NCBI RefSeq assembly: GCF_035083965.1
Contig: NC_089723.1
Span: 5,851,501-5,915,500 of the forward strand
DNA from: Branchiostoma lanceolatum
Taxonomy: Eukaryota; Chordata; Leptocardii; Amphioxiformes; Branchiostomatidae
DNA: 64,000 nucleotides
Direction: 5' to 3'
Part shown: positions 1-12,070 of the stretch, piece by piece
Layout: each line of letters begins with the position of its first letter
How positions within the stretch are numbered: the stretch's first letter is position 1
Position numbers and translations under genes: made by a program
The notes under the pieces: model-generated
What the model saw: the letters and a program-made list of their open reading frames with translations, nothing else
What the model was told of the DNA's origin: nothing
Database searches by the model: none

Positions 1-479
1 GAACACCTATTTTTATTTCATACCAAACTATTGCTCAACTCTCTTCAAACCTCTTGAAAATATTAGACATATATTCACTTTTGTATTTATGCTGTAGCCA
101 ACCCTTTTGAGCTGAAGGTAGAGCCTCACTTGGATATCAGGATTAGTTGTGCTAGTTTCTATGCAATAAAAGGAAATTTCTTTCTGTACCTTTGAATTTG
201 TTTTATTGGAAGAATGGTCTTCGAATTAGTTGAATGGTCCCCAATGGAATAGATTTATGTTTGAAAGAAAACTCAGTAAATTTCAAGCACAACTTCTGCT
301 GGGAGTTATGGAGTGGTCTTCCAAAGTCATACTATGACACATTGTAGCCAGGGATTTGTTCCTTGAATGATTGGGTCCCAGTTCTACATACTATCATCAT
401 CATACATACTATGAAGGGGGAAATGTTCACAGGGATTTGATTTCAAGGGTGTTGGTGGTTAGAAGACAACAAAAGTTTT

Positions 480-687
480 CATGATGGTTTTGAGTTTACA
501 GCGTAGATGTCACTGACAAAAAAAGCAGACATAAAACCACAAAAAATTCCCCTTACACAGTATACGCCACTTTGACGGAACAAAAAAAAATGTCATGATG
601 GTTTTGAGTTTACAGCGTAGATGTCACTGCCAAAAAACGTAGACATAAAACCGCAAAAAATTCTCCTTATACAGTATATGCCACTTT
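480..687. repeat. two-copy tandem repeat, period about 114 bp
   Basis: A segment beginning catgatggttttgag starts at 480 and again at 594, and both copies run through cagtata-gccacttt with only a few substitutions. It is non-coding. The first 479 bases hold no gene I can see. Confidence 0.85.
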
Positions 688-714
688 GTGTGTGAGGTGT
701 AGGGGATGAGTGTA

Positions 715-1005
715 TGATGCCATGGCCTAGTGGGTAAAGTGTTTGCCTTGCATTCCGTAGGTCGTGAGTTCAATCCCCAGACGAATTATACCCAAGACTG
801 GTAAGAATGGTACTGCTTTCTCTGCTTAGCACTCAGCATTTGGGAAAGAGTATGGTTGTTGAATACACCCCACTACTAGTGAACTATCCCCTCGCTGTAA
901 TGATTGCACAAAGTTGTGTGACCCTAGCGCTACTGAAACGGAGATGGGCACCGCCCTATGCATCATTTGGGCAGGAAGGATTCTAACTTACACTATTTAC
1001 ACACA
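715..1005 (+). mobile_element. tRNA-derived SINE, family A, copy 1
   Basis: The head has a pol III A-box-like stretch (ggcctagtgggtaaag) and a B-box-like stretch (gagttcaatcccc) with tRNA-like spacing. A body with a recognisable tail follows (gaaacggagatgggcacc). The same body recurs at 35815-36072 on the minus strand and 37812-38125 on the plus strand, so this is a dispersed SINE rather than a tRNA gene. The family name is unknown to me. Confidence 0.8.
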
Positions 1006-1433
1006 CACTAAAGAAGACTTCTGGAAACATGTCTGATTTATGCATTCTTGTTCCTTTAATTCCCAGTACAGATGGGCCGAGGTGCCACATAAAGCACTGG
1101 TCTATTAACCTGCAATAAACCATTGTGCCCTGCATTTCATCATATCATACATTTGTCAATACTGTACTGTATGTGTACTTCTGATACTGTAAGCTTCAGC
1201 GAGTAGTACTTCTCATTGAGTAATGACCCTGCAATGCTGGGTCATGATTTTCCCTTGCATATGGGCCATAATTTGCCTAGAAGGCTGTTTCAACCCAGTC
1301 TGGCTACTGGGACTATGTTCTATTTTTTTGCAGCACCCTATCGGTGGACTTTTTTTCATTTTAAGCTAAAGCCAGAAGCTCATCATCATTATTACCCTGC
1401 CGTTGTGACTTCTTTGCCTATCATCACCGTTGT

Positions 1434-2187
1434 TTAAAGGCATCCAGAGCATTTTGTGTGGCTTGAATATTGGAAATATTGTAGTTGCTGTAATCTTTAT
1501 GAAATTGTCATTTAATGCCACTGTTTACCACATTTGCATGATGATAACATGTTACAAGCGCTCAAAAGCCACGCGAAAATAAGCTACACAATGATCCCTT
1601 TAGTTTCGCACGCCTAGTGTAGACTGAAACAGAACTCAAAATGGTTTTTTCGTCGGTAATGGACCGTTCCCGCCGAACACCATCTAGAACCCCGTTCTAT
1701 TTGGAACACCTTCGTCAAAAACAGCGCTAGTGGGACAGAAATGACAAGCAGGGTATGTATATCTGGGACAGATTTCTCACTGCATTGGGTACATGAATAC
1801 CCAAAAAAAAAAACTAAATGAAAAAGAAAACATCTCAGGCACTCAAGGGGACGGAGCTTACATAACACATTGCCAACTACCACCAAGTCCGTTTCTCATG
1901 TACTTGTGCGTTATTCTGGTGTTCGACTTGAATGGTCCATTCTCTGCAAGTTCCGGCGACGGGACATCACGTTCCAAAAAGTCGGAAAATTTGAAGAAAA
2001 AAAATGGTGGCGCTGACAGCGCTTGGATTTTCTATCAGTGCTCAACACAACACCATAGCATCTTTGCTCCTTGAATGTCGATATGTAATGGTACAGTGTT
2101 ATTGAAACTTACTATGTGTAGAAATGGCTAAAAAATAGTTTTTTAATTTGAGTTTGAAGCCACATAAAGTGCTCTGGGTGCCTTTAA
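1434..2187. mobile_element. non-autonomous DNA transposon with about 30-bp TIRs (0.75 kb)
   Basis: The left end reads ttaaaggcatccagagcatt and the right end is its near inverse complement (through agtgctctgggtgcctttaa). No transposase is visible inside; the short open frames within it look like chance. A truncated relative with the same left end and the same internal sequence (around the atatcgaca motif) lies at 46966-47140. The superfamily cannot be assigned from this window. Confidence 0.7.
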
Positions 2188-2244
2188 CAATAGCAACATT
2201 AAACACCTGGAATGATAAAACAACGGTGATGGAAAGCATTCGGC

Positions 2245-2676
2245 TTACATCCTAACTCTGGCAAAACGTCCACTGGGACGTTCCCTGGACGGAGCGTTAC
2301 GTCCGTACTCAGTCCAGCTGTTGGGGTTCGTTGCGTCTCGGCTGTCAACGTCGTCGTCTATTGACCTGGCGTTGGCGTCCGTCGAGGCGGTTTCTTGCAA
2401 GACATCACAGGCGATGTTTTCAGCTGTTTCTCTCCGTTGGCGTTTGAGCCCGGTGGCGATCACGGATCGATCTGGAACAAACCACCACGGCCCCCACTGA
2501 CTGACCTTGTTGTTGCGGTCCCGGGTAGTCGTTGCGTGCCCTTTGATCAGGGCTAGCTTAGCCGCCCTGTCTTGAGGCAAGCGTTCCTGCAACAGTAGGG
2601 TCTTCTCCATGTTCCCAACATCTTGATAGTGACTTTCTACAAGGAAACAGACATTGGGCAACAATGTTGAATTGAC
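2245..2676 (-). CDS. candidate 3'-terminal coding exon, unknown protein
   Basis: On the minus strand a polypyrimidine tract and acceptor (ctttttgacag) at 2677 open a 143-codon frame that ends at 2245. The peptide has no low complexity; its middle contains SQWGPWWFVPDR and its C-terminus is acidic then basic, ending SGRFARVRM. The stretch is richer in GC and CpG than the surrounding repeats, which fits coding sequence. I do not recognise the family. No upstream partner exon is evident between here and 12 kb, so it could belong to a gene broken by repeats, to a retrogene or transposon remnant, or be a chance frame. Confidence 0.35.
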   Translation of the reverse strand, partial: VNSTLLPNVCFLVESHYQDVGNMEKTLLLQERLPQDRAAKLALIKGHATTTRDRNNKVSQWGPWWFVPDRSVIATGLKRQRRETAENIACDVLQETASTDANARSIDDDVDSRDATNPNSWTEYGRNAPSRERPSGRFARVRM

Positions 2677-2765
2677 CTGTCAAAAAGGCAGACCATCATG
2701 TCAAAGCATACACATGGTAAATTTTAGACTTCAAGCTGTACCTTTTTTAAATTTGTTTTCATTCC

Positions 2766-2796
2766 ACATAATAACATAACATAACATAACATAACG
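2766..2796. repeat. ataac microsatellite
   Basis: About five to six copies of ataac in a row. A similar tatca microsatellite lies at about 8066-8093. Confidence 0.9.
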
Positions 2797-3027
2797 TTAC
2801 ATACTTACATTTTGTAATATCAAAAATATTCACAGAGCAATGATGGTGGTACGAACCATTCACGTTACGACTAAAACAGTTCATGGAAACTACAGGAGCA
2901 TCAGTTGTGTACAATACTGAGTGTGAGACAATCTCACCTCATTCAACATTCAAACGGTACAAAATACATGTAGATCTAAAGGATCTAGAATCTCATTTGT
3001 TTAGCATTAACCTGGCTTTAAATTCCT

Positions 3028-3200
3028 CGAAATGTTCCCGGTGGTTTACGTTCGCGGTTTTCGAGGTAAGGTCTTCGTGAACTTATAACTACCGCAACTT
3101 TTTTTGCCCTCCTACCCCCTTGTCTATTATTGTCTCAAACGGAAACTTTAAACCAACGCAAACGCTCCATTTTTCCCTACCGCAAAATTAAAACCTATTA
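3028..3200. mobile_element. truncated MITE of the 'tactgtaaatgc' family
   Basis: Internal sequence (cggtggtttacgttcgcgg, then ctacccccttgtctattattg, then ccgcaaaattaaaacc) matches the full-length copies at 31228-31423 and 35241-35443, but both TIR ends are missing. Confidence 0.7.
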
Positions 3201-3389
3201 GAGACAGGTTCATAGAAAATCAACCAGTACAACCGCAGAGCAATGGATCACTCCCACAAACCCTACGTGACAGTGAGCTGAAGAAGAACTGAATAAGGAG
3301 CAGTTTAAACTGGAGAACTCCTACCTAACTGAAGACTCGACTCCAGAGAGAATTAGATTTTAAAAAATGCCCCCTGTAGTACCGTATGA

Positions 3390-3935
3390 ACCCCCCAGAA
3401 GACCCATCTTTGAACCCAACAACCTACTAGATTTCATCACGATCCATTTAATTTCTCTCGAGTTATGCCACCAACAAACAAACCGACAAACACAAAAGGT
3501 CCACTGCAGGAACCCCCCGGAAGACCCATCTTAGAACTTGACCTTCGTCTCGCCAACAGAAACTTACCTACCAGAAATCACCAACATCCGTCCATGGCAT
3601 CAAGAATTATATTGCCAAAACCATCACACCACAAATCCCGACCAAAAATATACCCTTCTGCCTACGGCAAAGGCAAAAACATCACGATACATTTAATTTC
3701 TCTCGAGTTATGCCACCAACAAACAAACAAAAACGACAAAACAAAAGGTCCACTGCAGCACCAAAGGAACCCCCCCAAATATCCATCTTCGAACTTAACC
3801 TTCGTCTCGCCAACAAAAACTTACCTACCAAAAATCACCAACATCCGTCCATGGCATCAAGAGTTATATCGCTAACACCATCACTCCACAAATCCCGACC
3901 AAAAATATACCCTTCTGCCTACGGCGAAGGCAATA
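3390..3935. repeat. minisatellite, 245-bp period, about 2.2 copies
   Basis: The block starting catcacga-catttaatttctctcgag recurs at 3435 and 3680, a period of 245 bp. Two overlapping frames of 136 and 113 codons cross it (3465-3875 and 3710-4051). Because 245 is not a multiple of 3, the same peptide (MPPTNK...) restarts in a new frame in each unit. That argues against a repeat protein, so I treat the open frames as incidental. Confidence 0.8.
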
Positions 3936-4295
3936 ACAACTGCATCGTTTGCTCACCATTCACACTGGTTGATGGCACGTCACAGTTTCCAAGGCAGCAT
4001 CCTATCAGTAAGGCAGCGGTGACTGCAAGTCTGTACATCATGATTCTGTGAACAAAAGGAAACACAACCGAGAGAGTTACATGAAGTCCAAACCGTAACA
4101 CACAAGTACTGACAGCATCTGGTCAATCAGTGACGATGGAATAAAAGATCTGGTTATATATATATATGTAGGTTATGGTTTACAATCAAAATACAGTGAA
4201 TTATCTAATTTGCTGTCTCAAGATTTTGTTCAGTTTTTTTGTAGGTTTTGAAATGCCCCTTGTTCTATTGTGTCCACTCGATATCTTGCCACAGG

Positions 4296-4590
4296 CAGCG
4301 TGCAAAGTCCAGTGGTTAGCGATCGTGCCTCTGGAACTAGAAGCCCCGGGTTCGATCCCAGCTCTGTCGCTCACCTGACATGCACGCGACCGAAAAGGGT
4401 CGCAGTCCCTAGGGCGGGACGTTAAGCCGAGGTCCAATGTTAATTGTGCTTGTCGTAAAGAGCTAGGGGAATTTCCTTGGTTACGGTACAATGAACCTGT
4501 AAATACTGTACATAGCGTCTGTCTTCTTCTCTGTCACGACCAGTGGAAGATTAGCTCTTCAGTGAGCTAAAACTGGATCGAGATTACTTT
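4296..4590 (+). mobile_element. tRNA-derived SINE, family B
   Basis: A-box-like agtccagtggttagcg and B-box-like gggttcgatccc are followed by a conserved body (gagctaggggaatttcc, ctgtaaatactgtacatagc). A minus-strand head fragment is at about 4995-5085 and a 3'-body copy at about 26750-26925. Confidence 0.75.
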
Positions 4591-5267
4591 CCTTTTTGAC
4601 ACTACTGGAATATTTGCCATGGGAGTTTGGCTACCATAGTTTGCACGAGAGAAAAGGAAATATAAACCTTCCCGCGGACTGATTCTCCTGGCCAATTATT
4701 TCCCTTTTTGCCAAGTTCTACCATCCATGTAAAACCCGGTAGGAAGGCTTGGGGGCCAACTGTAAATTGCAATCGGTAATTTAAGCATTCGGGTCATCAA
4801 AGAGGACCAAATCTCACTCGAACATAACACAACAACAGGCAGAAGTTGTATTTCATGACTGTCTTGGCTATGAAAACATCCTTGATTAGACGGCTTAGCG
4901 GTCACCATTTTTTCAGTTACCATTCTTTGGAAAGTTGTAGAGTAAACATAAAAACTTTTACTCCTGTTTTCTTGCTATGGTTTATACAAAACCAGCCCGT
5001 ATATCAGCCTGGACCTCCCAGCTTCTAGTTCCAGAGACAATGCCGCCAACCACCGGACTATGTGCGCTACCGATTAAGTAAACTCGACAGTGGAGCATTT
5101 CAACAACCGTTGGTGTAAGGAAATCTTACTTTATAATAAAAAGCAAGTGCTGTGCTGACAAAAATCATATAGCAGCTAAACAACATAAAACAAAGTCTAG
5201 GGATATAACATAAACATAAGCCACATTAACTGATACAAAGTAAAAGGCATATATTGGCACACAGGCT

Positions 5268-5463
5268 ACTCTCCAAGCAGAGCATTGAGTTTCGGCTGTT
5301 TTTGACGTGTTTTAGGTGTTTTTGTCGGGCTTTCTACTTTGTCATCTTTTTTCTTGGGTCGGCTATACAAAAAAAATGACAAAGTAGAAAGCCCGACAAA
5401 AACGCCTAAAAACACGTCAAAACCCAGCCGAAACCCATGCTCTGCTTAATTGGAGAGTAACAC
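5268..5463. mobile_element. foldback MITE, arms about 85 bp
   Basis: The left arm (gctactctccaagcagagc ... gctttctactttgtcat) is repeated in inverse orientation (atgacaaagtagaaagc ... gagagtaac) around a short AT-rich loop. The acag flanking both ends may be a target duplication. The same terminal motif (actctcc-agcagag) bounds a second element at 13802-14014. Confidence 0.85.
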
Positions 5464-5699
5464 AGGTAGCTCATATCGGTAGTGAAGAGCTAAAAAGGAA
5501 GCCGTCATTTCTTACCTTCTTCAAAGGCTCCGTTGAACAGGTGTGAATGCTGGCTGCCTTTATGGCGCGTTTCATCCCGGTAAGTAATACCATTCGGATG
5601 TGCATGTTCCTGTATTAGTATCCAGGACAATTAAGCAAACCCATACGTCACTAGTACTGTTCAGGATTAATTGCTGAATCAGTTGAAAAAGTTTTACAT

Positions 5700-6010
5700 C
5701 TAATACCAGTTTTACATCTAATACCAGCAGTAAGTATCTAATACCAGCTCAGAAAAGGACAAGAAATAGCCATGCCTTTAGGTATCAGACTTTTCAGCCT
5801 AGGATTCGTGTGTTTAAAAAATTGTTATTTTCCTAGAACGATCGTAGAGTGGAACTCGTTACAATCAAGTACAGTGGAAGCATCCTCATTAGATAACTTT
5901 AAACAATGCATGCAGTTAGATATGCGAAGATTAGACGTGACGGGTCGCTCGGTGTAATATAACCAGCTGCTGGCGCGCCGCGTGCCTGCGAAGCTGGTGT
6001 GTTATACCGG
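5700..6010 (+). mobile_element. CR1-like LINE 3'-end fragment
   Basis: The frame at 5772-5957 encodes FPRTIVEWNSL...DNFKQCMQLD, which matches the usual C-terminus of CR1/L2-type reverse transcriptases (FFPR-I--WN-LP...S---FK--L). A GC-rich 3' tail (gctgcgcgccg-like) follows. The rest of the element is gone. 6011-7487 contains no gene I can support. Confidence 0.65.
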
Positions 6011-7487
6011 CTATATAGATACAGATCTGACGTTTGATCGCTGAGACTGAGATTTTTTTCTCTCCATTTTTCTCAAGTTGTATAACTATACTAGTTATCA
6101 TGGCTGGTTAAACCTTATACCTGCTCTTGATCTTCTATAGTATACAGTAAATTGAGTTATGTTCGTGGGGATTTCGTCTTGTAGTAGGAGGGAAAAGAGC
6201 AGGTGTACACCTTGTTACGTACACCAACTGGCAGGATGCAGTGTAATGACGTCATTCAAGGTTCCGTAGCCATATGGTCTGGCTTACATGTATTACAGGT
6301 ATAAGTTTTTTTTGTCCTTGCTTAATTTCTAGTATTTCAGTAGACGCAGTTTCTTGGTTTCTCTTTCTACAGGTATCTGTATGTATCAGGTATAACCGCC
6401 CTTCGGCGTATCATACCAGGTATTGACGTAGTCTACAAGAATAGGAACACAAGTCTTCAAGCTGTAGAACGCAGTGCATCGTAATCAACTCTTCAGAACA
6501 CAGAGAAGCAGGGCTAGTATTTCTCACACAGAATACAGTAGAGAACATCAAGTCAAATAAAGAGACCACAAGGCAATTATTGATACGTACTTGAGAGAAA
6601 AAGCAAGACTCTGACTTTGTATAATGGAGTAACATAGGGAGGTATGTCATGGCATAGTTGTAGTATCCAGTATTTGATTATACTGCTGCCAGGGTCCCTG
6701 ACACAGGGGTGGGCAGCAGTTGGCTAATCTTCACACGGCCCTGTCCAGGCGGTTTACACTGGTTAGGCCGCACAATATCTTAATGTCTTTCCCAGCACAC
6801 CCCATCCAGCATAAGCGTCAAAAACCATTTATGGTGATGGAACAGTTAGTCTGTATAACGCAAACTCCAGCTGTCCGGGGGTTTCTGTCCCCTCCCCGCG
6901 GCGGTGAGCGGTTACAGGACGGCGAGCGGTTCCAGGAGGCTTGATTAAAATCAGGCTAATGGAACAGTCTGCTCATATTAGAATAGAAAGACCAACACAG
7001 ACACCACAGCCATTAGTTTTGTAACTATAAGTTTCTTTGTGGGAAAGGAAATGTGTAATTCCCTAATGATTATGTTCTTATGGGATCTCCGTGGCTTGCT
7101 TACTGGCTCTACCGCACCATCTGGCAATCTGATCCTTTGGAGGTCTAGATTACCACTCTGAGTGTATATTTGCTTTAATAGTAGATTACCAGTCTGAGAG
7201 TTTAGTACAAAAAGTGTAGCTAGTTAAGCCAACTTCGAAACCCTGAAAGTAATTCACCAATGTTGAAGAAAATAACACTTTATTTAAGAATGGCATGTAA
7301 AATGTTCAGTCTACTGTCATGGCAAACCTTATTGTTTAAGCACTTGATCGTACATGAATATTCTCTGCAAACGCAAGTGTGGTTACCGACGAACGGTTGT
7401 AATTTATATCAACATACCTTACCTCAATACCTTAGACCCTCCTGTACCTCCAGGCACTTAGGGCAGCAAGGATCCATCTATATAGTA

Positions 7488-7775
7488 CCCTGGGAACCAG
7501 ACTGTTTATTGGGCCTTTTAGCCAGTCCCTTCTAGCCGGTTCCTTCTAGCCAGTTCCTTCGGCGGCCCAGAGCTCTAAGCTCGCCGATACCGTAATTAGC
7601 GCACTGGGGGAGTTCTAGCCCGAGAGTTGACTGGCCCTTCAGAAAAGGTGAAGGGGTGCGGTCCACTCCCTGGGCTACAACTCCCCGGAGCGTTAATTTA
7701 GAACGGGCGGGCTGACTGTCTTGGGCCGCCGAAGGGAATCGCTAGCGGCCCGGTCCTAGTCTGGCTCCCAGGATA
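7488..7775. mobile_element. GC-rich inverted-repeat MITE
   Basis: The ends cctgggaaccagactg and ctagtctggctcccagg are inverted copies, and nested inside them ccttcggcggcccagagc pairs with the inverse at about 7722. There is no coding content. The stretch 7776-8590 has nothing further that I can identify. Confidence 0.7.
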
Positions 7776-8599
7776 TCTTCTTATGTCAGCTGCTGCACAC
7801 TTCTTTCCAGCATCAATGCCGACTCTATCTGTTCAAGTCCTCGAGGAAGGTCTTGCACCTGGGGCGTTCTTGGGTCTACCTCTTTTCCTTTTGCCGCCTG
7901 GTGTTCAACATACCATCGGGTACCATTACTATGACACCAAGATTTGGGCTTGAATTATATCACATTAAAAGAGCATCACCAAAAAGACGTTTGAATCCAA
8001 TATCACCTGAACTAGATTTTTTGTGTGATTGTGTACAGTACCTGTCTCAATTGCTAACTTCAATGTCTATCATATCATATCATATCATATCATGGAACAC
8101 TTTTTAAAAAGATTTTTTAAGTGAAAGTAGTAATACTATCATAACTGTTACAGAAGTAGAACTTTCGAATTCCTGCACTGCTTGTGTACATGTATGTGCT
8201 TCTGTGAAATTTTGTAGCAGTGCTTCATATATGGGTAAATCAGCAGCGACAAGAAGCAAATAAAAAATCCACAAGTCTTAGAGTCCATGTTTTTGTTAAA
8301 TTCAATATTTAAGAAGAGTGGTTTATTCCTTTACTGAAATGTCACTAGAATTTCTTCATATTCTGCTGACAGAGTTAATTAAGAGACTTGCATATCAAAA
8401 CTTATCTACATGTATTAAAGCAAGCACTGTCAGATATTTATCATCTTATGTTTCAATATCATAATATTGCACAATTACTATGTACAATTTACAGAAAAGC
8501 TTAAGATATTTTGAAGAGGGACAATGAAGTACTGACTTATATTGCAATAGGCTTATTCATTTTTGTATTATATAAGATTCAAAATGAATCATAGTCAAC

Positions 8600-9440
8600 A
8601 AGAGTTCTACGACCTCATACCTTCGCGAAATGATTTTGACCTTTATGACTGACGTATTAGGAGTGTTTTTCATCAATCAAAAATCATACCAGTTGATCCT
8701 CCTCACCCAAATAACATAAGTTGTCCAAACCTCCTTGTTATGATTATGAGCTTAACAAAGAAGGTTATGCTAACATTTTTCATCAATAATGCAAATAAGC
8801 TCCTTATTAGCATAATTTGATTCAATGGTGTTCACATTCACACAACTTCTAAATGCAACAAGTATGAAATTGCCGTTATTTACTAGTATGGAATGATAGT
8901 AGTTTCTCATGAATTATGCAAATTAGGCCTACATTTGCATAATTTCTATCTATTGACATTCCTCTCTTCCTCAGTTACAAATGTCACATATTTGAATAGT
9001 CATATCATGGAACACAGCAGGTTTTTAAAATTGCCTCATTAATTATAATCTGATTTGCATAATTATCATCCAATCATACAAAGCATCACATAAGCTATCT
9101 ACATACCAAAAATCATGACCATCCATCAAGCCCATCTCGAGTTATATTATTTTCTCATTGATTATGTAAATGAGGTTCTCATTTGCATAGCTGATATCTA
9201 TTAATATTTCTCTCTTCCTCAGTTACATATGTCACATGTTTGCGAGTCCTATCATGGAAATTGATGAATGTATAAACTTTCCTCATTAATTATGCAAATT
9301 AGTTACTGATTTGCATAATAAGTATCCAATCATGTACATCATCGCTCAAGCTATGTACATGCAAAAAATCATGACCTTCCATCAAGCCCTTCTTGAGTTA
9401 TTCCCTTTCAAAGTCTGAAGCAAAACCTACCCCTGCAGTT
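8600..9440. repeat. AT-rich dispersed repeat built on 'cataattaatgagg' motifs
   Basis: The stretch has repeated submodules (tttgcataatt, attaatgag, ctctcttcctcagttacat) and matches, inverted, 56160-56660. Related pieces lie at 51560-51720 and 59030-59700. It has no open frame. It probably forms part of a large non-autonomous element together with the adjacent 9480-11300 segment, because 51300-51720 carries the same module order. Confidence 0.6.
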
Positions 9441-9479
9441 CCAAAAAAGTTGCTAGGGGGCCCAAACCTATACCACTTA

Positions 9480-11108
9480 TGCTTAGGTCACAATTGCGCC
9501 GGTGCCCGTCGGGGATGTAACCCCGGCCGGGCTCTGATGTCCGGGGGGCACCGGCTGTCGTGGTCACAATTAAAAGTTTCCTGCACGCTGCCCTGCAGGG
9601 GTCCCGGGGTGCTCCGGCAGGCACTCGCGGCATTTTTGTAAAATTTTGTCACCTTCATTGGTCGGTCTCCGGTAGGAACCCGTCAGTTGCTCTGACGATG
9701 TCTTGTAGCGACCCCTGCGGGGTCCGACAGGGTACCGCGTGCTTTTCACATCAATGTGGGGCAGTTGTGGGGACCCTGCCGAATGCCCCGCGAACGACGG
9801 TCGGGCTTCAGGCAGGCTCCTCGTTGGGCACTCTCGGGGGTATATAAAACTGCACTGGAGCTCAAAAAGAAACACGATGACACCAACCAAGTCCTTGCAC
9901 CAACATATCCATTTCCCACAAAAACTTTGATTCTCTTATACAACTGGCAAAGGACATTATATAATGTCCTTGAACTGGCTAACCAAGATATGTGGAAAGT
10001 ACATGGTTTGAAGCAAATAAGTTCCAAACAAAGTCTACAAAGACAGATTGCCTTATTTTCTGAAGTAAAAATCAAAGTTATGATATCATTAAGGCCAAAA
10101 TGTTCATAATAGACAAAAGAAACAGACCAACGTTTTGGGGGTAGTAATAGATGAAAAATTAAACTCGAAATCCCAATCTCTGCTATAAGTAAAAAAAAAT
10201 GCTGAAATAATTGATGTTATTGTGAAAATCGAATACATCATCCCTCAAAAGATTCTCACAACTATATAATATGCAACAGTCTTATATAATTTACTGTAAA
10301 ATTGTTTGGGGATGTGCCTACCGTACAATTCTACATCCTCTTATAACTCTCCAAAAGAAATTCACAAGGATAGCAACTGCTTCTGACTTTCGCCGAGACA
10401 AAATACTAGATATCCACGATATCAATAAATATACAAACAATCACATTTTTCTGGCGTTTGAAAGTGCCATTAAAACCCATCATCGCCCACTGTTGTAGTA
10501 AGTAAGGAAAGGAAAGGAACATGTAGTAGTCACATGTTCAGTTATTATCAAACTTTAATCTATTCTATTAATCATTTGATTATCATTATCTACAGTTATC
10601 GTATTCTATGTATAATTTTGCTATATTATAATTCATAATCAAGTTTGAGAAGTATAGACCAGGAGGGCCCAGTATAAGCAAGGACATTATATATAATGTC
10701 ATTGGTATAAGCTATATACGCTTTTTCCTCCTCGTAAACCTGTTTTTATCTATTGTTTATCGTATTATGTATTATAGATTTTCTTGTTCTGCAAATTAAT
10801 AAACAAACAAACAAAAAAAACAAAAAAACAAGCAAACAGACAAATTATTACTTGTCCCGGTGGACTGCCGGCACCCGTAGGGGTACCTCGCGGTGTTCTC
10901 ACGTTGAGGTCACGGCGACGTTTTGTCCGCGGGGCCCGGGTAGAATTTAAGTCAGAACTAAATTTGTGTCGGGTCCCCGCCGGGCCCAAAAATAGCCCGG
11001 TAGCCGCAGGGTGCCCCGCGGGGCAACGTAGGGGTCACGCCAGGAAATGCCAAAAGAAGGCCCGGGAACTACCCGGCAGGGCCCCTTTTTCCAATTGTGA
11101 CCTAAGCA
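9480..11108. mobile_element. island bounded by a 17-bp perfect inverted repeat
   Basis: tgcttaggtcacaattg at 9480-9496 is exactly inverted at 11092-11108. Inside, two GC-rich flanks (9487-9840 and 10855-11090) surround an AT-rich core carrying a decayed LINE reverse transcriptase. Open frames in the GC-rich flanks overlap each other on both strands and are not convincing genes. Confidence 0.6.
10095..10500 (+). pseudogene. decayed LINE reverse-transcriptase C-terminal region
   Basis: Conceptual reading gives VVIDEKLN early on, which is the family's LGV-IDEKL- step, and later the open frame at 10271-10498 gives YCKIVWG, a basic LQKKFTRI helix and KILDIHD. This is the order expected in the thumb and C-terminal region of CR1/L2-type reverse transcriptases. 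Stops interrupt it, so it is dead. Confidence 0.65.
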
Positions 11109-11109
11109 T

Positions 11110-12070
11110 TACTCTCTGCCCAACGAGCTATCTACCACTCAAAAATCAGTTCCATAGCATGTCCACAACACGAGATATCATAACATGAAGTTCCGCTGCA
11201 GTACCGTAACAAGCCGATAGGGGGCCCAAAATCTAATCATTTTCAGGTTTCATCGAGACCTACCAACATACCAAATACCAAGACAATCCTTCCAAGAATT
11301 CTCGACTTATCGTGTTCACTAACAGACACACAGACATGCTCGGTATGCCCATGCTGTGGCACTGCATTAATGACTGTTCTTACTCATATAAGGCCGTGTA
11401 TATCCAACTTTGGTCAAAATTTGTATGTTTCAGTCTTTTAATTGGTGTAAGGAGATATCTTTGTGGTTTGGTTTCACATGCTCCGAGTGGACTCTTCCAG
11501 GCTGGGAGTAGGTCAAAGTTGACGATTGTTTTCGTCTGTCAGCTGTTACGAGAGAACGAGCTGGTCAACTGTCTATTTTCTTTGCATGATTCTAAAGTAG
11601 ACAGATGTGGCTTTCTGGTGCATAAGAATTTTTGGGGCTTGCAATTAAGGTGAATCCTTTTCTGAGCCCTTGTTTTAGTGCTTTAAAGCATTACTGCCTA
11701 TATGGGCAAGCCTATCTCTTGTATCTGCCCTACAGCTGGCTGATAGCCAATTTGTCCCTGGCAGCTGCAGTACATGTAACTGACGTTTCCTGCCTGCCTC
11801 ATGACCCCTCATGACCCCTCATGACCAACTTTGCCCCCCATCTACCCGTATCAATATCCCCGTCGCAACCAGAACGCATAGTAAAGCATACAATTGAACA
11901 CATTTTTACACTTTTCTCGTTAATTATGCAAAACACTTCGCCCAAAATCTAATCATCTTGAGATTTGCCACATACACACCGACACACCAACTACGACAAC
12001 AAACCATCCAGGCGTTCTCGACTTATTCTGTTCACTAACAGACACACAGACAAGCACCGTCGAATAACCT
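11110..12070. repeat. dispersed repeat segments (direct copies about 11225-11340 and 11940-12055)
   Basis: The block cccaaaatctaatcat-ttgag... through ctcgacttat-gttcactaacagacacacagaca occurs twice in direct orientation. The first part also matches 51340-51540 in inverse orientation. No gene is seen between 11110 and 12358. Confidence 0.6.

Noticed and set aside
715..1005. Possible functional tRNA gene
   Set aside because: The A- and B-box-like head has no convincing cloverleaf and is followed by a body repeated elsewhere in the window, so it is a SINE.
5772..5957. Small independent gene
   Set aside because: The peptide is the standard C-terminal block of a CR1-like LINE reverse transcriptase.
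9390..10109. Several overlapping frames on both strands
   Set aside because: GC-rich repeat arms give long frames in many phases at once, with no domain and no consistent codon pattern.
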